The position numbers and the translations under genes were made by a program. Shown here piece after piece: positions 33,922-45,950 of a stretch of 64,000 nucleotides of DNA. Source of the stretch: Lophium mytilinum (taxonomy: Eukaryota; Ascomycota; Dothideomycetes; Mytilinidiales; Mytilinidiaceae); contig MU004189.1 of assembly GCA_010093605.1 (NCBI GenBank), forward strand, positions 875,834 through 939,833, written 5' to 3'. Every line of letters begins with the position of its first letter. Within the stretch, counting starts at the first letter, position 1. A model generated the notes under the pieces. The model saw nothing but the letters and a program-made list of their open reading frames with translations. It ran no database searches and had not been told where the DNA came from.

Positions 33922-36900
33922 ATGGCCCCTAAAAAGAAAAAAAAGCCCGCAGCCAATCCTGCCCGAGGATTTGCTACCACTTCGGTCGCGAGCAAGCCTA
34001 AACCGGACAAAAAGGCAGACGGCTCTACCGAATCACCAGAAAATGGGGCCGTCATTGCTCCTGCTGTCTCAGAGCTCTCTGAGCAGCAAAACGAAAGCCC
34101 CAAGGCCTCCAAACCAACCCAAGGTGATCATCTTGTCACCCCGGAAGAGCTGGAGGCGCAGCTCGAGCTCGATGAACTTCAGCTACTAGTTGAAAAGCAT
34201 GCGCCAAAGGTCCGCCGCGATTCAGCCCGGCAAATGAACAGAATCCAAACAGACCGGAGAATACTTCGAGCCCAGGCACAGCCTTTAGCAACTCGAGATT
34301 GGCTTTCCGCAGATCTGATACATACGATGATCGATCTAGCTAAGTCGGAAGCGGAAGATCCCAACCAGGTGAATGGACAGCAATCATTCTTGAAGTCAAT
34401 GCCAGAAGAAGAGGGAACTGTGCGGCTCTGGACGCTGCGTCAAGCACTCATGGATCTTGCCTTCTCCCATGACCGTGTTGAGCAGGCTCTGAAATGGCTC
34501 TGCGCTCATCCGGTCAACATGGACTCCGCACCATATATTTGGGGCCTCCAAGAATGTCTCGAATTCCTTGCTCTCGAGTGCGAGCAAGACCATTTGCCCC
34601 CATATGACAGTGTCTTACTATCAAAACCAGCGCTCGCCTCTTCTACGGAAACTTCTAGACCAGGTATGCATTTATTCTCCTACTACTTCAAGATCAGCAC
34701 TGCATTTTCCTTAATATATATGGCCAAGCGTGGAAAGATACTCTTTCACTTTCCCGTTTTCATTTCATCCCGCTCCAACACTTCTTCTCTGTTACCCACA
34801 CCTATCTTCGTCTATGGGAAGCTGCTCTCGTGTACGTCATTGGGTTATTAAGATATCTAGAGATCTTCATCTCGAAACCTTCTTGCAATTTTCGAACTTT
34901 TCAAGTTGATCTGAATACTGACGTTTCTAGGGACACCGCCAAATGCCCCTCACAACTCAGAGAACACACCGCCGAATCAAGTTGGTAACTCTATATTGCC
35001 TGTCAGCCGTTTAATACCCATTGAGAAAGACGTTCCATATACAGAGCAGACCATTGAGGTTGACGTCAGTGATCTTGACAGCGATATGGAGCCGGACCAG
35101 CTGGTGCCAAAATACCTTTCACTTAAATCCAGGTTGTTCGAAATCAGCCCCGAAGCTGTCGAACCGAAACATCGTCGCAACAAATCAAAGTCTCATGGAG
35201 CATCAACGCAACCGGAATCATCCTCGTCGATTCGCAAAATACAATCTCATCTTCGACATATCGAGGCAGACGCGTTATTCGACCAATATGACGCGGATAC
35301 AAGATGGGTAGCAAAACGTAACCAACTCGCCCAAGACATTATTGCTTCAAAGAGATTAGGGCTACAAGATATCGCGAATCCTGCGAAAGGTACTTTATCG
35401 GAACCTCGCCAATCTAATTCCACTGCGACTACATCTGCAGACTCTTTGGGTCTCGTGGCCAAGGACGAGGGAGACGATCCTTCCGAATTAGGAATGTTTT
35501 CGGAAATGTTTTCTGCTGTACCCGAGGATGGCCCTGCTAATTCGGCACAAGACGGGGACTTAGAACCTAATTCGCAAACAATCAGGGTCCGCGACTTCGG
35601 GAAGCAGAGTGGATTGAACCCCCGAAGAGTCCTTGAAGAGTCGGTCCGCGCTCGGGATCCAGATGCTAAATTAGTCTTCAAGCTTGCATCTCCGACGACA
35701 TATTCTTGCCGGCATTCTCTTGCTGTTTCGTGGTCTAAGGATCAAGATCTAGAGTTTGAGGAGGATATTCCCGGTGTAAAGTGTGATTCTCGTTATCGGT
35801 CGATTACGTTCACCGCAACTACAACGGCAACACCTTCCACTCAGCAAAGCGAGGGCTACATATCAACAGCAGCTCTGTATTCAATGTTTTCCAATTCTAC
35901 GAGAGAAGAGAAGGCATACATTAGGCTTCCTTCGGTCTGGCGAGACCTCTACAAAGAGTTCCTGGAGATCAAGAAGGATCGCAACGACGCTCAAGATCGC
36001 GCAACAATTAAGGAGCTCCGGGCCATCGTACAAGAACAAGTTGATCGTGAAGAAGACGAAGGAGTTGTGCTGACGAATAGGTTCCGAAAGCGGAATCAGG
36101 CCAGTGGAGCAGTGTCTGAGGCCGAAGATTCTGGCCGAGATGAAGCTCGCTATGCCGCCAACGCAGAGAGGCTCAGAGACATATGGGCTCGGAAGTCAGG
36201 GACACCTGCATACCAACGAATGCTTTTATCGCGCATGAATCTGCCAATATTTGCGTTTCGCGCCGCAGCTCTCGCTACGATCGATCATCACCAAGTCACC
36301 ATCGTATGTGGCGAGACTGGTTGTGGGAAGAGCACCCAGCTTCCGGCTTTCATTCTCGAGAACGAACTTTCGAAAGGCAATGCTTGTAAGATATATTGCA
36401 CGGAGCCGAGGCGAATCTCTGCCATATCGCTCGCGCAACGTGTCAGCGAGGAGTTGGGAGAGTTCAAGAACGAGCTTGGGACATCAAGGTCTCTTGTCGG
36501 TTATGCTATTCGCCTAGAGTCGAATACTTCTGCGCAGACGAGGCTTGTGTACGCTACGGTGGGTATTGTGTTACGAATGTTAGAATCTTCACGAGGGATA
36601 GATGACATTACGCATCTGATCATTGATGAAGTTCACGAACGAAGGTACGTCTTCCGATGATCCCGTTCAATTTGTTATTAACCTTGGTACAGTATTGATA
36701 CCGATTTCTTATTGATTATTCTTCGATCTCTTATGGACCGCCGACCAGAACTGAAAGTCGTCCTTATGAGTGCTACCGTGGATGCACAGCGCTTCTCAAA
36801 GTATCTCAATGATGCACCCATTCTCAACGTTCCAGGCCGCACGTTCCCGGTCCAGACCAAGTTCCTTGAGGACGCAGTGGAATTGACTCATTACTCATCG

Positions 36901-38700
36901 TCTACGAATGACACTTTCAACGATTCCGATACAAGCGAGAACGAAGATGCTGGATCTGAGAAAACTAGATCTGGAATTCCCAAGTCTCTCCCTGGATATA
37001 GCAATACGACACGCAGCACTCTAGCAAATTACGACGAATACCGGATTGATTACAGCATTATTGTCCGATTGATTGAGCAAGTATCGACAGATCCAAACTA
37101 CTACATGTATAGCAAGGCGTTTCTGGTGTTTCTTCCTGGTATTGCCGAAATACGGCAGCTGAACAACATCCTTCTCGGACATCCCCCCTTCAGGGACGGC
37201 TGGCTCATCCACCCTCTTCATTCAACCATTTCAAGCGAAGATCAACAGCAGGCATTCCTTTTGCCTCCCCACGGCATGAGAAAGATCGTTCTCGCGACAA
37301 ATATTGCAGAGACAGGTGTTACCATTCCGGACATCACCTGCGTGATAGACACAGGCAAACATAAAGAGATGCGGTTTGATGAGCGCAGACAACTCTCTCG
37401 TCTGACACAGTCCTTCATATCCCGCGCGAACGCCAAACAACGTCGAGGAAGAGCTGGGAGAGTCCAAGAGGGTCTTTGTTTTCATTTGTTCACCAAGCTC
37501 AGGCATGATGAACTTATGGCCGACCAGCAAACGCCTGAGATGCTTCGACTATCTCTCCAAGACTTAGTAATGCGAACAAAGATATGCAAGCTTGGTGATA
37601 TTGAGCAAACACTCTCATCGGCTCTAGATCCCCCATCGTCAAAAAACATTCGAAGGGCAATCGATGCTCTCATCGAAGTTGATGCGCTGACATCTGCCGA
37701 AGAGTTGACGCCGCTCGGACGACAGCTCGCAAAATTGCCATTGGACGCCCATCTTGGCAAACTCGTCTTGCTAGCTGGAATCTTCAATTGCGTCGACGTT
37801 GCCATCACGATCGCCGCGATTCTCTCCTCCAAATCGCCTTTCTTAACGCCAATGGGTGCTCGCCAACGAGCAGACCTCGCCAGACTCACCTTCAAGCGAG
37901 GCGATTCCGACTTACTTACCGCCTATAATGCCTACGCAACCTGGAAAAATGTCTGCATGACTCCCGGCTCCTCCGAAATGTCCTTCTGTCATAAGAATTT
38001 CCTGAGCTCGCAAAACCTCGGGAACATCGAAGACCTCAAGGGACAACTCCTGACATCCCTCATTGATGCCGGCTTCGTCCAGTTACCACCAGACGAGCGC
38101 CGAGCACTAAACCGCTACCGCAATACCCGCTTCCGAAGTTTCGTATCTTTCCCCGCGCAGTACGATGCCAATTCTTCCAATGATGCTCTCATCAACTCTG
38201 TCATCGCGGCCGCATTTTACCCGAAGATCCTAACCCGCGACGGTAAAGGGTGGCGCAACATCGCAAACAATCAATCCGTCAGCCTCGCTCCGACCTCCGT
38301 TAACAAAGGCACGGGGACGGCGAAGTTTCTGAGCTACTACCACATCATGCAGGCGAGCAGCAAGTACTACAACGCGCACTCGACGTCGATCGCGCACGCT
38401 TTGCCAATGGTGTTGCTCGCCGGTAGCGAGGTGGATTTCCGGCTTCACGCTGGCGTTGCGTCCTTGAATAGCAATACGATGCGTTTTGCGGTCAGCGACT
38501 GGAAAACGATGGTTGCGCTCAAGGTCCTCAGAACGCGGATCAGGGATATCGTTAATGGGGCGTGGAAGACCCCCGGAAAGCCGCTGTCGAGTAGGGAGCA
38601 GAAGTGGATGGGGCTTTTCGTAAAGGTGTTTGAGTTGGAGATGGAGAAGAGCGAGCGGATCGAGAAGACGAAGGTGAGGAGTGGGGGTGGGCTGAAATAG
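33922..38700 (+). CDS. DEAH-box RNA helicase, DHX29/YLR419W-like
   Basis: Three exons (33922-34663, 34931-36644, 36693-38700) encode 1487 residues. The Lys-rich N-terminus (MAPKKKKKPAANPARG) and a UBA-like helical region (WTLRQALMDLAFSHDRVEQALKWL split at the usual length) precede the core. Motif I is GETGCGKSTQ (about residue 707), motif II DEVH (about 811), motif III SAT, motif V TNIAETGVTIP and motif VI QRRGRAGR (about 1067), followed by HA2 and OB-fold regions. The second junction joins DEVHER to SIDTDFLL inside motif II's flank. DHX29 relatives act in scanning on structured mRNAs; the yeast counterpart is less defined. The first intron is 267 nt and open for much of its length, so a truncated read-through form is possible. 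Confidence 0.92.
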
Positions 38701-39228
38701 GCGATGGCGAAGTGGCCGTGGTGCCGCCTCTGCTTTGGGGCAGAGAGGCGGCGCTTGCATACCGGTTGCACGCATTTGGTTAGTATTTGGGGCAAGCTTT
38801 ACTCGAAAACGGTAGATAAACCCCTCTAAAGGTTTAATGGTAATGAGAAATGGCGGAAGTAAAAAGATCTTACTCCATATTAGACCACGGACGAAAGACG
38901 ATGACCACGTAGATTCAGGTTTAGCATCTCGGACGACTATTTCGTGTGGAAAGTTGTGTTCTTTTTTTAAAGCATCGGTTTCCCGAGGGTTGATGTTTTG
39001 TTCCTTCGAAACGTTGTTGTTGCAGAGTCAGCCCAGGGCGGGTACACGACCAACCACTTTGCGTAGATCCTCACTCCGCCAGCTGTGCCACCCACACCTG
39101 CCGCCCATTTTATACTCAGCTTTGCTCTTTGATTGATAGAATCCAAAGGAACAGTCAATCACATCTTCCTTCAAATAAGTCAATATTGCTCTTTCTTCCG
39201 TCCCGTTCTCCACGCCTTACGCTTCGGA
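38701..39228 (+). other. intergenic region upstream of the DUF3176 gene
   Basis: No gene is recognised. Short ORFs overlap on both strands. Confidence 0.4.
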
Positions 39229-41149
39229 ATGGAGCACTCATCACAATTACTACAACATGAACTAGCTGGAAGTCTACAAACGAGCACCGGCCGCAGCAAA
39301 TCCCTACCAGAAAATCCCTCGTCTGTCTCGCTTCTAGGACCAACTGAAAATCCGACCAACACATCGCATCGGACTTCTTTTCGAATAGGAGACTCCACAC
39401 AGACCTCCAGCTCAAATGAGTCGGGCATTCCCGGTGATGAAGAGAAGGAGCCGCGAAAAAAATCCGAAGCGATGTCATGGTGGTGGTGGTGGGAAATTGG
39501 AGCAGCAATGCTCGGTACTATCAGCATGCTTCTTATCATCGCCGTGCTCTTCAAGGTCCAAGACAAGCCTCTCCAAGACTGGACACTGTCGATCCAACCC
39601 AATTCCCTAATAGCCGTCTTTACAACCATCGGCAAAACAGCAACAATGGTACCCATCGCTTCGTGCATCGCCCAGCTCAAGTGGCGACATTTCGACCGTC
39701 GAGACCGCCGATTGGATCATCTTCAGCTGTTCGAGGATGCCTCCCGAGGGCCCTGGGGTGCCGTAACCATGATGTATAGTGTTCGATATCAAGCCTGGTT
39801 GGCATCGGCCCTTGCGCTTGTCACTGTAGTAGCCCTCGGGATCGAGCCCAGTGCACAACAGATCCTAAACTTTCCCCACAGGATCACCATGTTAAAGAAT
39901 GCTTCGGCTGAGATCGGCATAGCAGATGGTTATTCTTCCAAAGCTTACGACGTTTTTGACGCAATTGGCAGCGATGCTGTTGGTATGAGCCTGCCTTTCT
40001 CGCTCTCGCTTCAAGTATATGCTAACACTTTGGGCAGGCTTCGAAGATATATGGGCTCTACAAAATCACCTCATCGGCGGAATGGCCGGAACTGTCCTCC
40101 AACCAAGGGTGGAGTGCGCCAGTCCAGCTACGCAATGCTCCTGGGAAGACTTCACAACGCTTGGGGTGTGCAGCAATTTCAGAAACGTCACTGACGTTGC
40201 CATCCGCAATTGCAATACTAACGGCACAAGACTTTCCTGCACCTATAGTTTTCCAGGCCGCGAGCCCTACGACGACCAAGACCTCTCCATAGGCTGGCTA
40301 ACCACCGCCTACTCGTCGACCGCCTCGACTGGATTCCGCTCTGCGACAGGAGTGGCGGATGAATCTAACCAGTCCGGAGCCATTGGTTCCATGGCTGCGG
40401 TCAAAGTTACAGCGATCACTGAGCACGAAGCACTCGGCCCCCCGAAGACCGAAGTCTACTATTCCACCTGGTACTGGTGTGCACAGACTTACCACGGCGT
40501 CACCGCAACACCCAACGCCCTTCACACATCGCCACCCCAGACAGAACGCCTATTCGTCATGAACAACCCGCCCGGGAAAGACGTAGCGGACAACACCCTC
40601 CGCGCAAACTCAACGGGCAAGCTATACAAGATCGGTGGACTCGCCCAAGAACTCGTGTTCTGGTACCTCGAGAACGCGCTCAATACCACCACTCCCTCGC
40701 TCTACAACCCGGCTTACTTCAATCTAAATGTCGGCTACTTGCTACAGAGCAACAACATCAGCAATGTTACGCAGAACATCGCGGATACTTTGAGGGGCTT
40801 GATGAGGAGCGACACCGCAGGCGATAACCGTAATGTTACGATGCTCAAGGGAGAGGCGTTTTATAACACTACTTTCGTCGAAGTGAGATGGCCGTGGATC
40901 ATTCTCCCGCTTGCTGAGACGTTGCTGACGGTGGTTCTGCTCGCTATCTCAATCGCGCTCACGCGGCAGCAACCGTTGCTGAAGACGTCGGTGATGGCGT
41001 TTCTCGTGCATGGACTCGAGGGTTGGTCGGACGATGAGTTGGCGGTCGGGCGCCCGGAGACGGCGGAGAGTCTTCACGGTATGGCGAAGGGAATGACGGC
41101 GTCGTTTAGAGAGAATGGGCGGGGGAGATTGAAGTTTGTGAGATCATAA
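39229..41149 (+). CDS. DUF3176-family multi-pass membrane protein
   Basis: Exons 39229-39982 and 40038-41149 encode 621 residues. The 55-nt intron (donor GTATGA, branch GCTAAC, acceptor GGCAG) restores the conserved SDAVGFEDIWALQ segment. An N-terminal disordered, Ser/Thr-rich region leads to a tryptophan cluster and TM1 (about residues 85-112). TM2 is at about 190-206 and a last TM (IILPLAETLLTVVLLAISIAL) at about 539-560, followed by LKTSVMAFLVHGLEGW. The large loop between TM2 and the last TM has many N-glycosylation sequons (NVT, NTT, NIS) and cysteines, so it is probably outside the cell. This family is common in Pezizomycotina; its function is unknown. Confidence 0.85.
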
Positions 41150-41749
41150 CGTTCAGCGCTGGCGTGGAGCCGTTCATTTCTCAATTCGTCAATAGAAGAA
41201 CGAAGAAATTTTCATCTTTTCAATACTACACTCCCAAGTCACAGATTTGGACACTCTTTGCAAATGTTTGGGGTACCCCAAAGTGCTTGGGAAACTCGGA
41301 ATGCAATGTAAAGGCCGACCCGGTGGATTTTAAACCGCTTTTTGGCCGACTAAAGTTATGTTGCCTGGGGCACTCCTTACAGTGGTATTAAGAGAGAAAT
41401 GGTATAGCTAAAGCCGTGACATATCCATGTGTCCATATTTGTGACCTATTCCTGGATATTTAGGCCCCACAGAAGTGAAGATCCGGAATGACGACGTCGG
41501 GGGTGGCCGAGCGATGTATTCAGACGGTCAAAACAATGCACTTGCGATACATTTTGATTCACGAAAATGCGTTGAAGCCCTTCAACAGTGGCAGAAGTGT
41601 GCACATGTTCAGCATAGCATTGGATACTCAATCATGGTAGGAGAGAAGAAAATATCATTCTTATAGGATTTGATTACTGCCCCTTATCACTCCCAAGCTT
41701 CCCGGGGCCTATCCTCCCGTGATCGGCTTTGGCAAGTGTCGTAATGTCC
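41150..41749. other. convergent intergenic region DUF3176 / F-box
   Basis: No gene is recognised. A 16-bp perfect palindrome (TTTGGGGTACCCCAAA) lies at 41267-41282, about 120 bases past the DUF3176 stop codon. Confidence 0.55.
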
Positions 41750-42563
41750 TCAGCGTGAGTCCGGTTGCTCTGGCGCAGCCCAGAGTTTCAAGTTCATGCT
41801 GCCCTTGCGAAGCGATCTGTGCAGCCGCCACGCTTCCTTCTCAATGGCTAGGAGGAATTCGTTCATGGTAACGCCGCCTGGGCTATGGACTTCCACCCAC
41901 ACTCGAGGAAACGCTAACGAAAACCTGGCAACCGTGACTGGGGGATCAGTAATGTACATCCTAGACCAAGACTTGGACGCGAATACCTTAGAGCAGTTAA
42001 GAAAGCTATAGTCGAGGACGAGCTCAGTTTTGTCCTTGTCTTTGTCTCGAAATATCGAGGGCGAATTCCTGAACAAGTAGTACCAGAGCTTAAGCGGACA
42101 GTCGCCGGAGGAGTTGATGAGCTGGGGATGGAGTTTGAATGAGACCGAGGGATATGGGCAGGCGGTCCATGCAGGTGAAGGTTGGTTGATTGTTACGCGT
42201 CCGTCGCCTTCAACGTTGCAGTGAACCAGTTTTTCGATAGACCGACGAACGTCTAGTGGTCCAGAGGCTGGCGGTGCCATCCACAGTGCCCGCTGCAAAC
42301 TTGGGATATGGTCGATGAGATCCTTCCATTGGCGGCTCACGCGCATACACTTGAGAATTTCCCCCATAGGCAGTTTGAGAAGGATCTGTTCGTGAAGTTC
42401 GACTGTGAAGAAGCATCTGGTCATTGCGCTCGGCGCGTCGAGCTGCGGCCCAGCCAGCGAGAGAGGAGAGTCGGGCGGTTCACCTCCTTGGGAAGTAGGT
42501 TAGTGCCGTCGAATGACATGAGGAATGCCAATACGTACCCACCGAAGGAGATTGTGGCGCCAT
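41750..42563 (-). CDS. F-box domain protein
   Basis: Exon 1 (42539-42563, MAPQSPSV) and exon 2 (41750-42486) encode 253 residues. The 52-nt intron has a GTACGT donor, an ACTAACC branch and a CCCAAG acceptor. A second in-frame ATG at 42424 would give a 224-residue form still holding the F-box. The F-box is at about residues 38-75 (ELHEQILLKLPMGEILKCMRV, then WKDLI and LQRALW). The remainder, with LNCSKVFASKSW and SPGGVTMNEFLLAIEKE, resembles other Dothideomycete F-box proteins and has no separate domain. It likely serves as a substrate adaptor for SCF ubiquitin ligase; targets unknown. Confidence 0.82.
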
Positions 42564-43184
42564 GTTCACCAGATCTTGACGTTGGTGTTGTGGTGTTTGT
42601 GATGCGGAGGAGATGGAAGTGAAGTAGTTGTTTTGAAGAAGGTGAAATCTCAAGCCTGACGTCACAAGGCTCCCATTCGATACGGAGCATTCCTACTCAC
42701 ATCACTCACTTCACTCACCTTGTAGTATCTTGATACTGTGTGCTGCTGCGTCAACAATGACTGACTTCTGACCCTTTGTCGTATCACCTCCGTCCGCCAT
42801 CCATCCCATCCCATGATGGAGCCCAACGCGACATCACCAACATCTGTGTGACCGCATCACGGCTAGAGCCGACGCCTCGTAACTAGCACTAATGGCTTCG
42901 GCATCGCCAAAGCCATGCCCGCAGACTACATCCGCACTTTGCGCACTGCAGCAATTTTCTTTTTCTTGTAAAGAAGGAGTGGGACGGACGATAAAGTAGG
43001 ACTGAGACTTAGAGTAGACGAGGAAGATACTTGTATGACAACGGAGGCTTACTCCTTTCATTGAATTTTTTCCCATTCAAGGCAGAAAGCATCATGACTT
43101 AACTGCAATACCATACCTCCACCTACCCCCTACCCAATAACCAAACTCCGCAAAGCCCCCCTTCATCCCCAAATCCACACCCAC
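42564..43184 (-). other. intergenic region between P450 and F-box genes
   Basis: It contains the P450 3' flank and F-box promoter. A CT-rich stretch occurs at about 43100-43190. No gene is recognised. Confidence 0.4.
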
Positions 43185-45209
43185 CTACCCCACAAACCTT
43201 TCACTGCCCCTCTTCACCAACCTCATCGGCACCTGATTCCCCCGCATCTGCAGCGTGATAATACTCGTCAACGCCGTCTTCAACAACCCATCCGCCCTCC
43301 GCGCCGCCTTCTCCCACACCTCCCTCCGCTCCGCCACCCCCATCCTCTCGACCTCCTCATCGCTCGCCCACTCCTCCACCGCCAGCTCAACACTATAGTC
43401 GCGGAAGATAAGCGCCAGCACCGCACACAACTCGACCTGCGAGAAGCGCCGCCCCAGACACGAGCGGTGGCCCTCGCTAAACGGGATATACGCGCCCTTC
43501 TCCGGCTTGAAGAACGCGGCCGAGACGTCCGCGCCGCTGGGCCCCGTCATGTCGTCGTCCTCGAACGTCTCGTCCACATGCATCGCGGTGCCGCCGTTGG
43601 CAGCGGAGCGCAGCAGCCAGCGCTCCGGGCGGAAGAGCTCGACGTCGTTGACGCCGTCGGTGCCCTGGGGGAGGCCGGCGGCGGTGGGCCAGTAGCGCGG
43701 GTTCTTGTGTACGGCGGCGCAGCTGAGGGAGACGGTGGCGGCGGCGGGGACGACGAAGTGGCGCGCGGCGTTGGAGGTGACGGGCTGGGGGCGGTCTGGG
43801 GGCGTGCATTTGGGGATGTTGATAACCGGGGGGGTGATGCGGAGGGTTTCGTTCATGACGGCGGCGGGCATAGAGCCGAAAAGCTTAGGGAAGTCGTCGT
43901 CGTAGGTCCAGGCGGCGATGGGCTTGCCCTGGAGCGTGGCGTCGATGTCGGTTTGGAGGTGCTGCTGCTGGGGGCGGTTGAGGGCGAGGTAGATGAGGGA
44001 GAAGTTGATGGCGTTGGCGGTGGTTTCGTGACCCGCGAGGGTGAAGACGAAGCCGTTGCCGAGAATGTCGCTTTTACTGAGTAATTGGTCTCCGGGGGCT
44101 TTGCTGGAGGAGGAAGGGTCCGAGGCGATGCCTGAGCGTGAGATGAGGGCGCCGAAGAGGTCGAGGCCGGAGGCGGCAGAGGCATTGCCAGAGATGACTT
44201 CGCGTTTGCGCGCTTCGTACATGTCTTCCATGTATTTGCCCCATTCTTTTATGGCGGTGTTGAGCTCTTTGTGCCATTCAAAGGGGGAGTTTTCTGCGGG
44301 TGATCAATATGCTGCGTATTCGAGGGATGTAGAGTTCCTACCTAAAACCCACTTGGGAAATACTTGAGTCCACATGATGTTTTCCAGGAGAGAGCTGATG
44401 GCATCTCTGTACGAGAGCTTGTGTCCAGGAGGCGCCGTAGATCCTACAGACTTCGCATTCCCAGCCTCTTCCTTCTCTTCATGAGACCACAAGACTCGAA
44501 CGTCAAAACCAGCGCTGCTGATAACATACAAGGCGAATCTCATCGTATCTGTAGCAGAATCCTGGATGGTTCTAGACTCACGCCCGGACTCACCAGTCCA
44601 TAACCTCACTAGCGCTTGACCATGGTGCAGCGTCTCCTTGAAAACAAGCTCATTGTTCTTCTCCGTGAAAGAAGGGGCTGATATCTTGCGATGCTGGCGC
44701 CATGTCGCCCCCTCGGTGGACACGACATTCTTACCATATATGTCAAGTCTCTTATACATCTGCAGCGGCTTGGGAAAGTCATTGCGCCTCGTAGTGACTT
44801 GGGTAATGACTTCGGCATCCGCAATATACATATGCAATTTTCCTGAAGAGACGGTGAGAATGCAGTCCGAGCCCATCTTCTCGAAGGGCGCGTAGCCGTT
44901 CAGATAGATCCATTCTGGGTTCATGAAACTACATGGGAATTTCTATTAATCCGGGTAGTTCTTTATATTGAGCAATTCATGAACATACAGGATCCAAGAG
45001 CTAGTCAAAGTTGCAGGCAGCTTTTGAAGATGCGGCAGCCAGATCTGGTAAGAAGCTAGCCAGAAGATGTGGTATGGGTTCCACGGGAGCACAACATAGG
45101 CAATGCCAGAGGCTTTTGCGGCTGCGAGGTTGCGCAGCAGCGCGCGAGTGTAATTGGCCCAGTAGAGGACGAAGAGGACGCCTGCAGTCAGCAGCAAGGG
45201 CGAGGCCAT
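43185..45209 (-). CDS. cytochrome P450 monooxygenase, microsomal type
   Basis: Exons 44989-45209, 44342-44928 and 43185-44293 encode 638 residues; the introns are 60 and 48 nt. The start MASPLLLTAGVLFVLYWANY gives a membrane anchor at about residues 3-22. Landmarks are WRQHRK in helix C, AGHETT in helix I (about 356-361), ETLR of the ExxR motif (about 418-421), RPERW, and the heme loop FSEGHRSCLG with the thiolate Cys at about 548. It is longer than the common 500-550 residues: an acidic insertion (about 500-525) lies between RPERW and the heme loop and an Ala/Ser-rich one precedes helix I. It needs a P450 reductase. The substrate is unknown, and no biosynthetic cluster surrounds it. Confidence 0.92.
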
Positions 45210-45821
45210 GGCGAGGACCAAAATGGCAGGGGTGCGAAGATGCAACGAATGATGTGCACACTTGGATACGTATGAGGATGTAGGTAGAAACTACAGGTAG
45301 TGACGTTGTTGAGAAGGAAGCTGGGAGTATGTAGTGAATGACGTTGCGATGTTGTGCCACCTAGCGTTTGAGATTGCGCCCTGGGTGCCCTGCTTCGGCT
45401 CACTTGTTGCCGTTCTCTTTGAACAAATACCTAGCCGACGCCACAAGACAAGCTCGCCTGGAGTAGCGCTGGAGGGGAATAATCACAACACAACGAGAGC
45501 CATTGAAATGCAGGCTCAACACCATTTGTTTGCGTCGGAGTTCCGAACTCATGGGTCGTACATGTTTTCGACGTTACGCCAGGGTAACTGACGAATACCA
45601 TTTGTGGGCAACTCTGTTTAGAATGGCCCTCAACATGGAGTGTAACGCTTTACCTGGTATAATTCTACCCAGTGCCTGTAGGTGGAGGTTTGGATGCGCG
45701 GCGAGCAACTGCAATTGGCGCAACTGATACCTCTTCTGTCAGAATGACGAGTCGTTCGGTTACTGCCCTGCGCCCAAGTGGTGATTATCCTTGTTTACGT
45801 CTGCGAGGCCGCCTGTTCATT

Positions 45822-45950
45822 CTTCGCACGCCCAGTCTTCTAGACACTCTCCAATAGGTGGTTCGTCAAAAGGAGAGCATGTGCCTTCTTCGCACGCGTA
45901 GTCTTGCAGACGTTCTCCAACTAGATGTTTCATCGAAAGGAGAAGACGGA
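45822..45950. repeat. two-copy tandem repeat of about 65 bp
   Basis: CTTCGCACGCCCAGTCTTCT in the first copy aligns with CTTCGCACGCGTAGTCTTGC in the second, and both continue into a CGAAAGGAGA-like end. On the minus strand both copies lie in one frame as GE.L.D.ACEE. Confidence 0.65.

Noticed and set aside
41494-41560. tRNA-Leu/Ser-like start (GGGGGTGGCCGAGCGATG)
   Set aside because: No matching anticodon arm, T-arm or 3' acceptor strand follows within tRNA distance.
43467-44084. 205-codon plus-strand ORF rich in Gly and Val
   Set aside because: Antisense shadow of the P450 helix I to heme region in GC-rich DNA.
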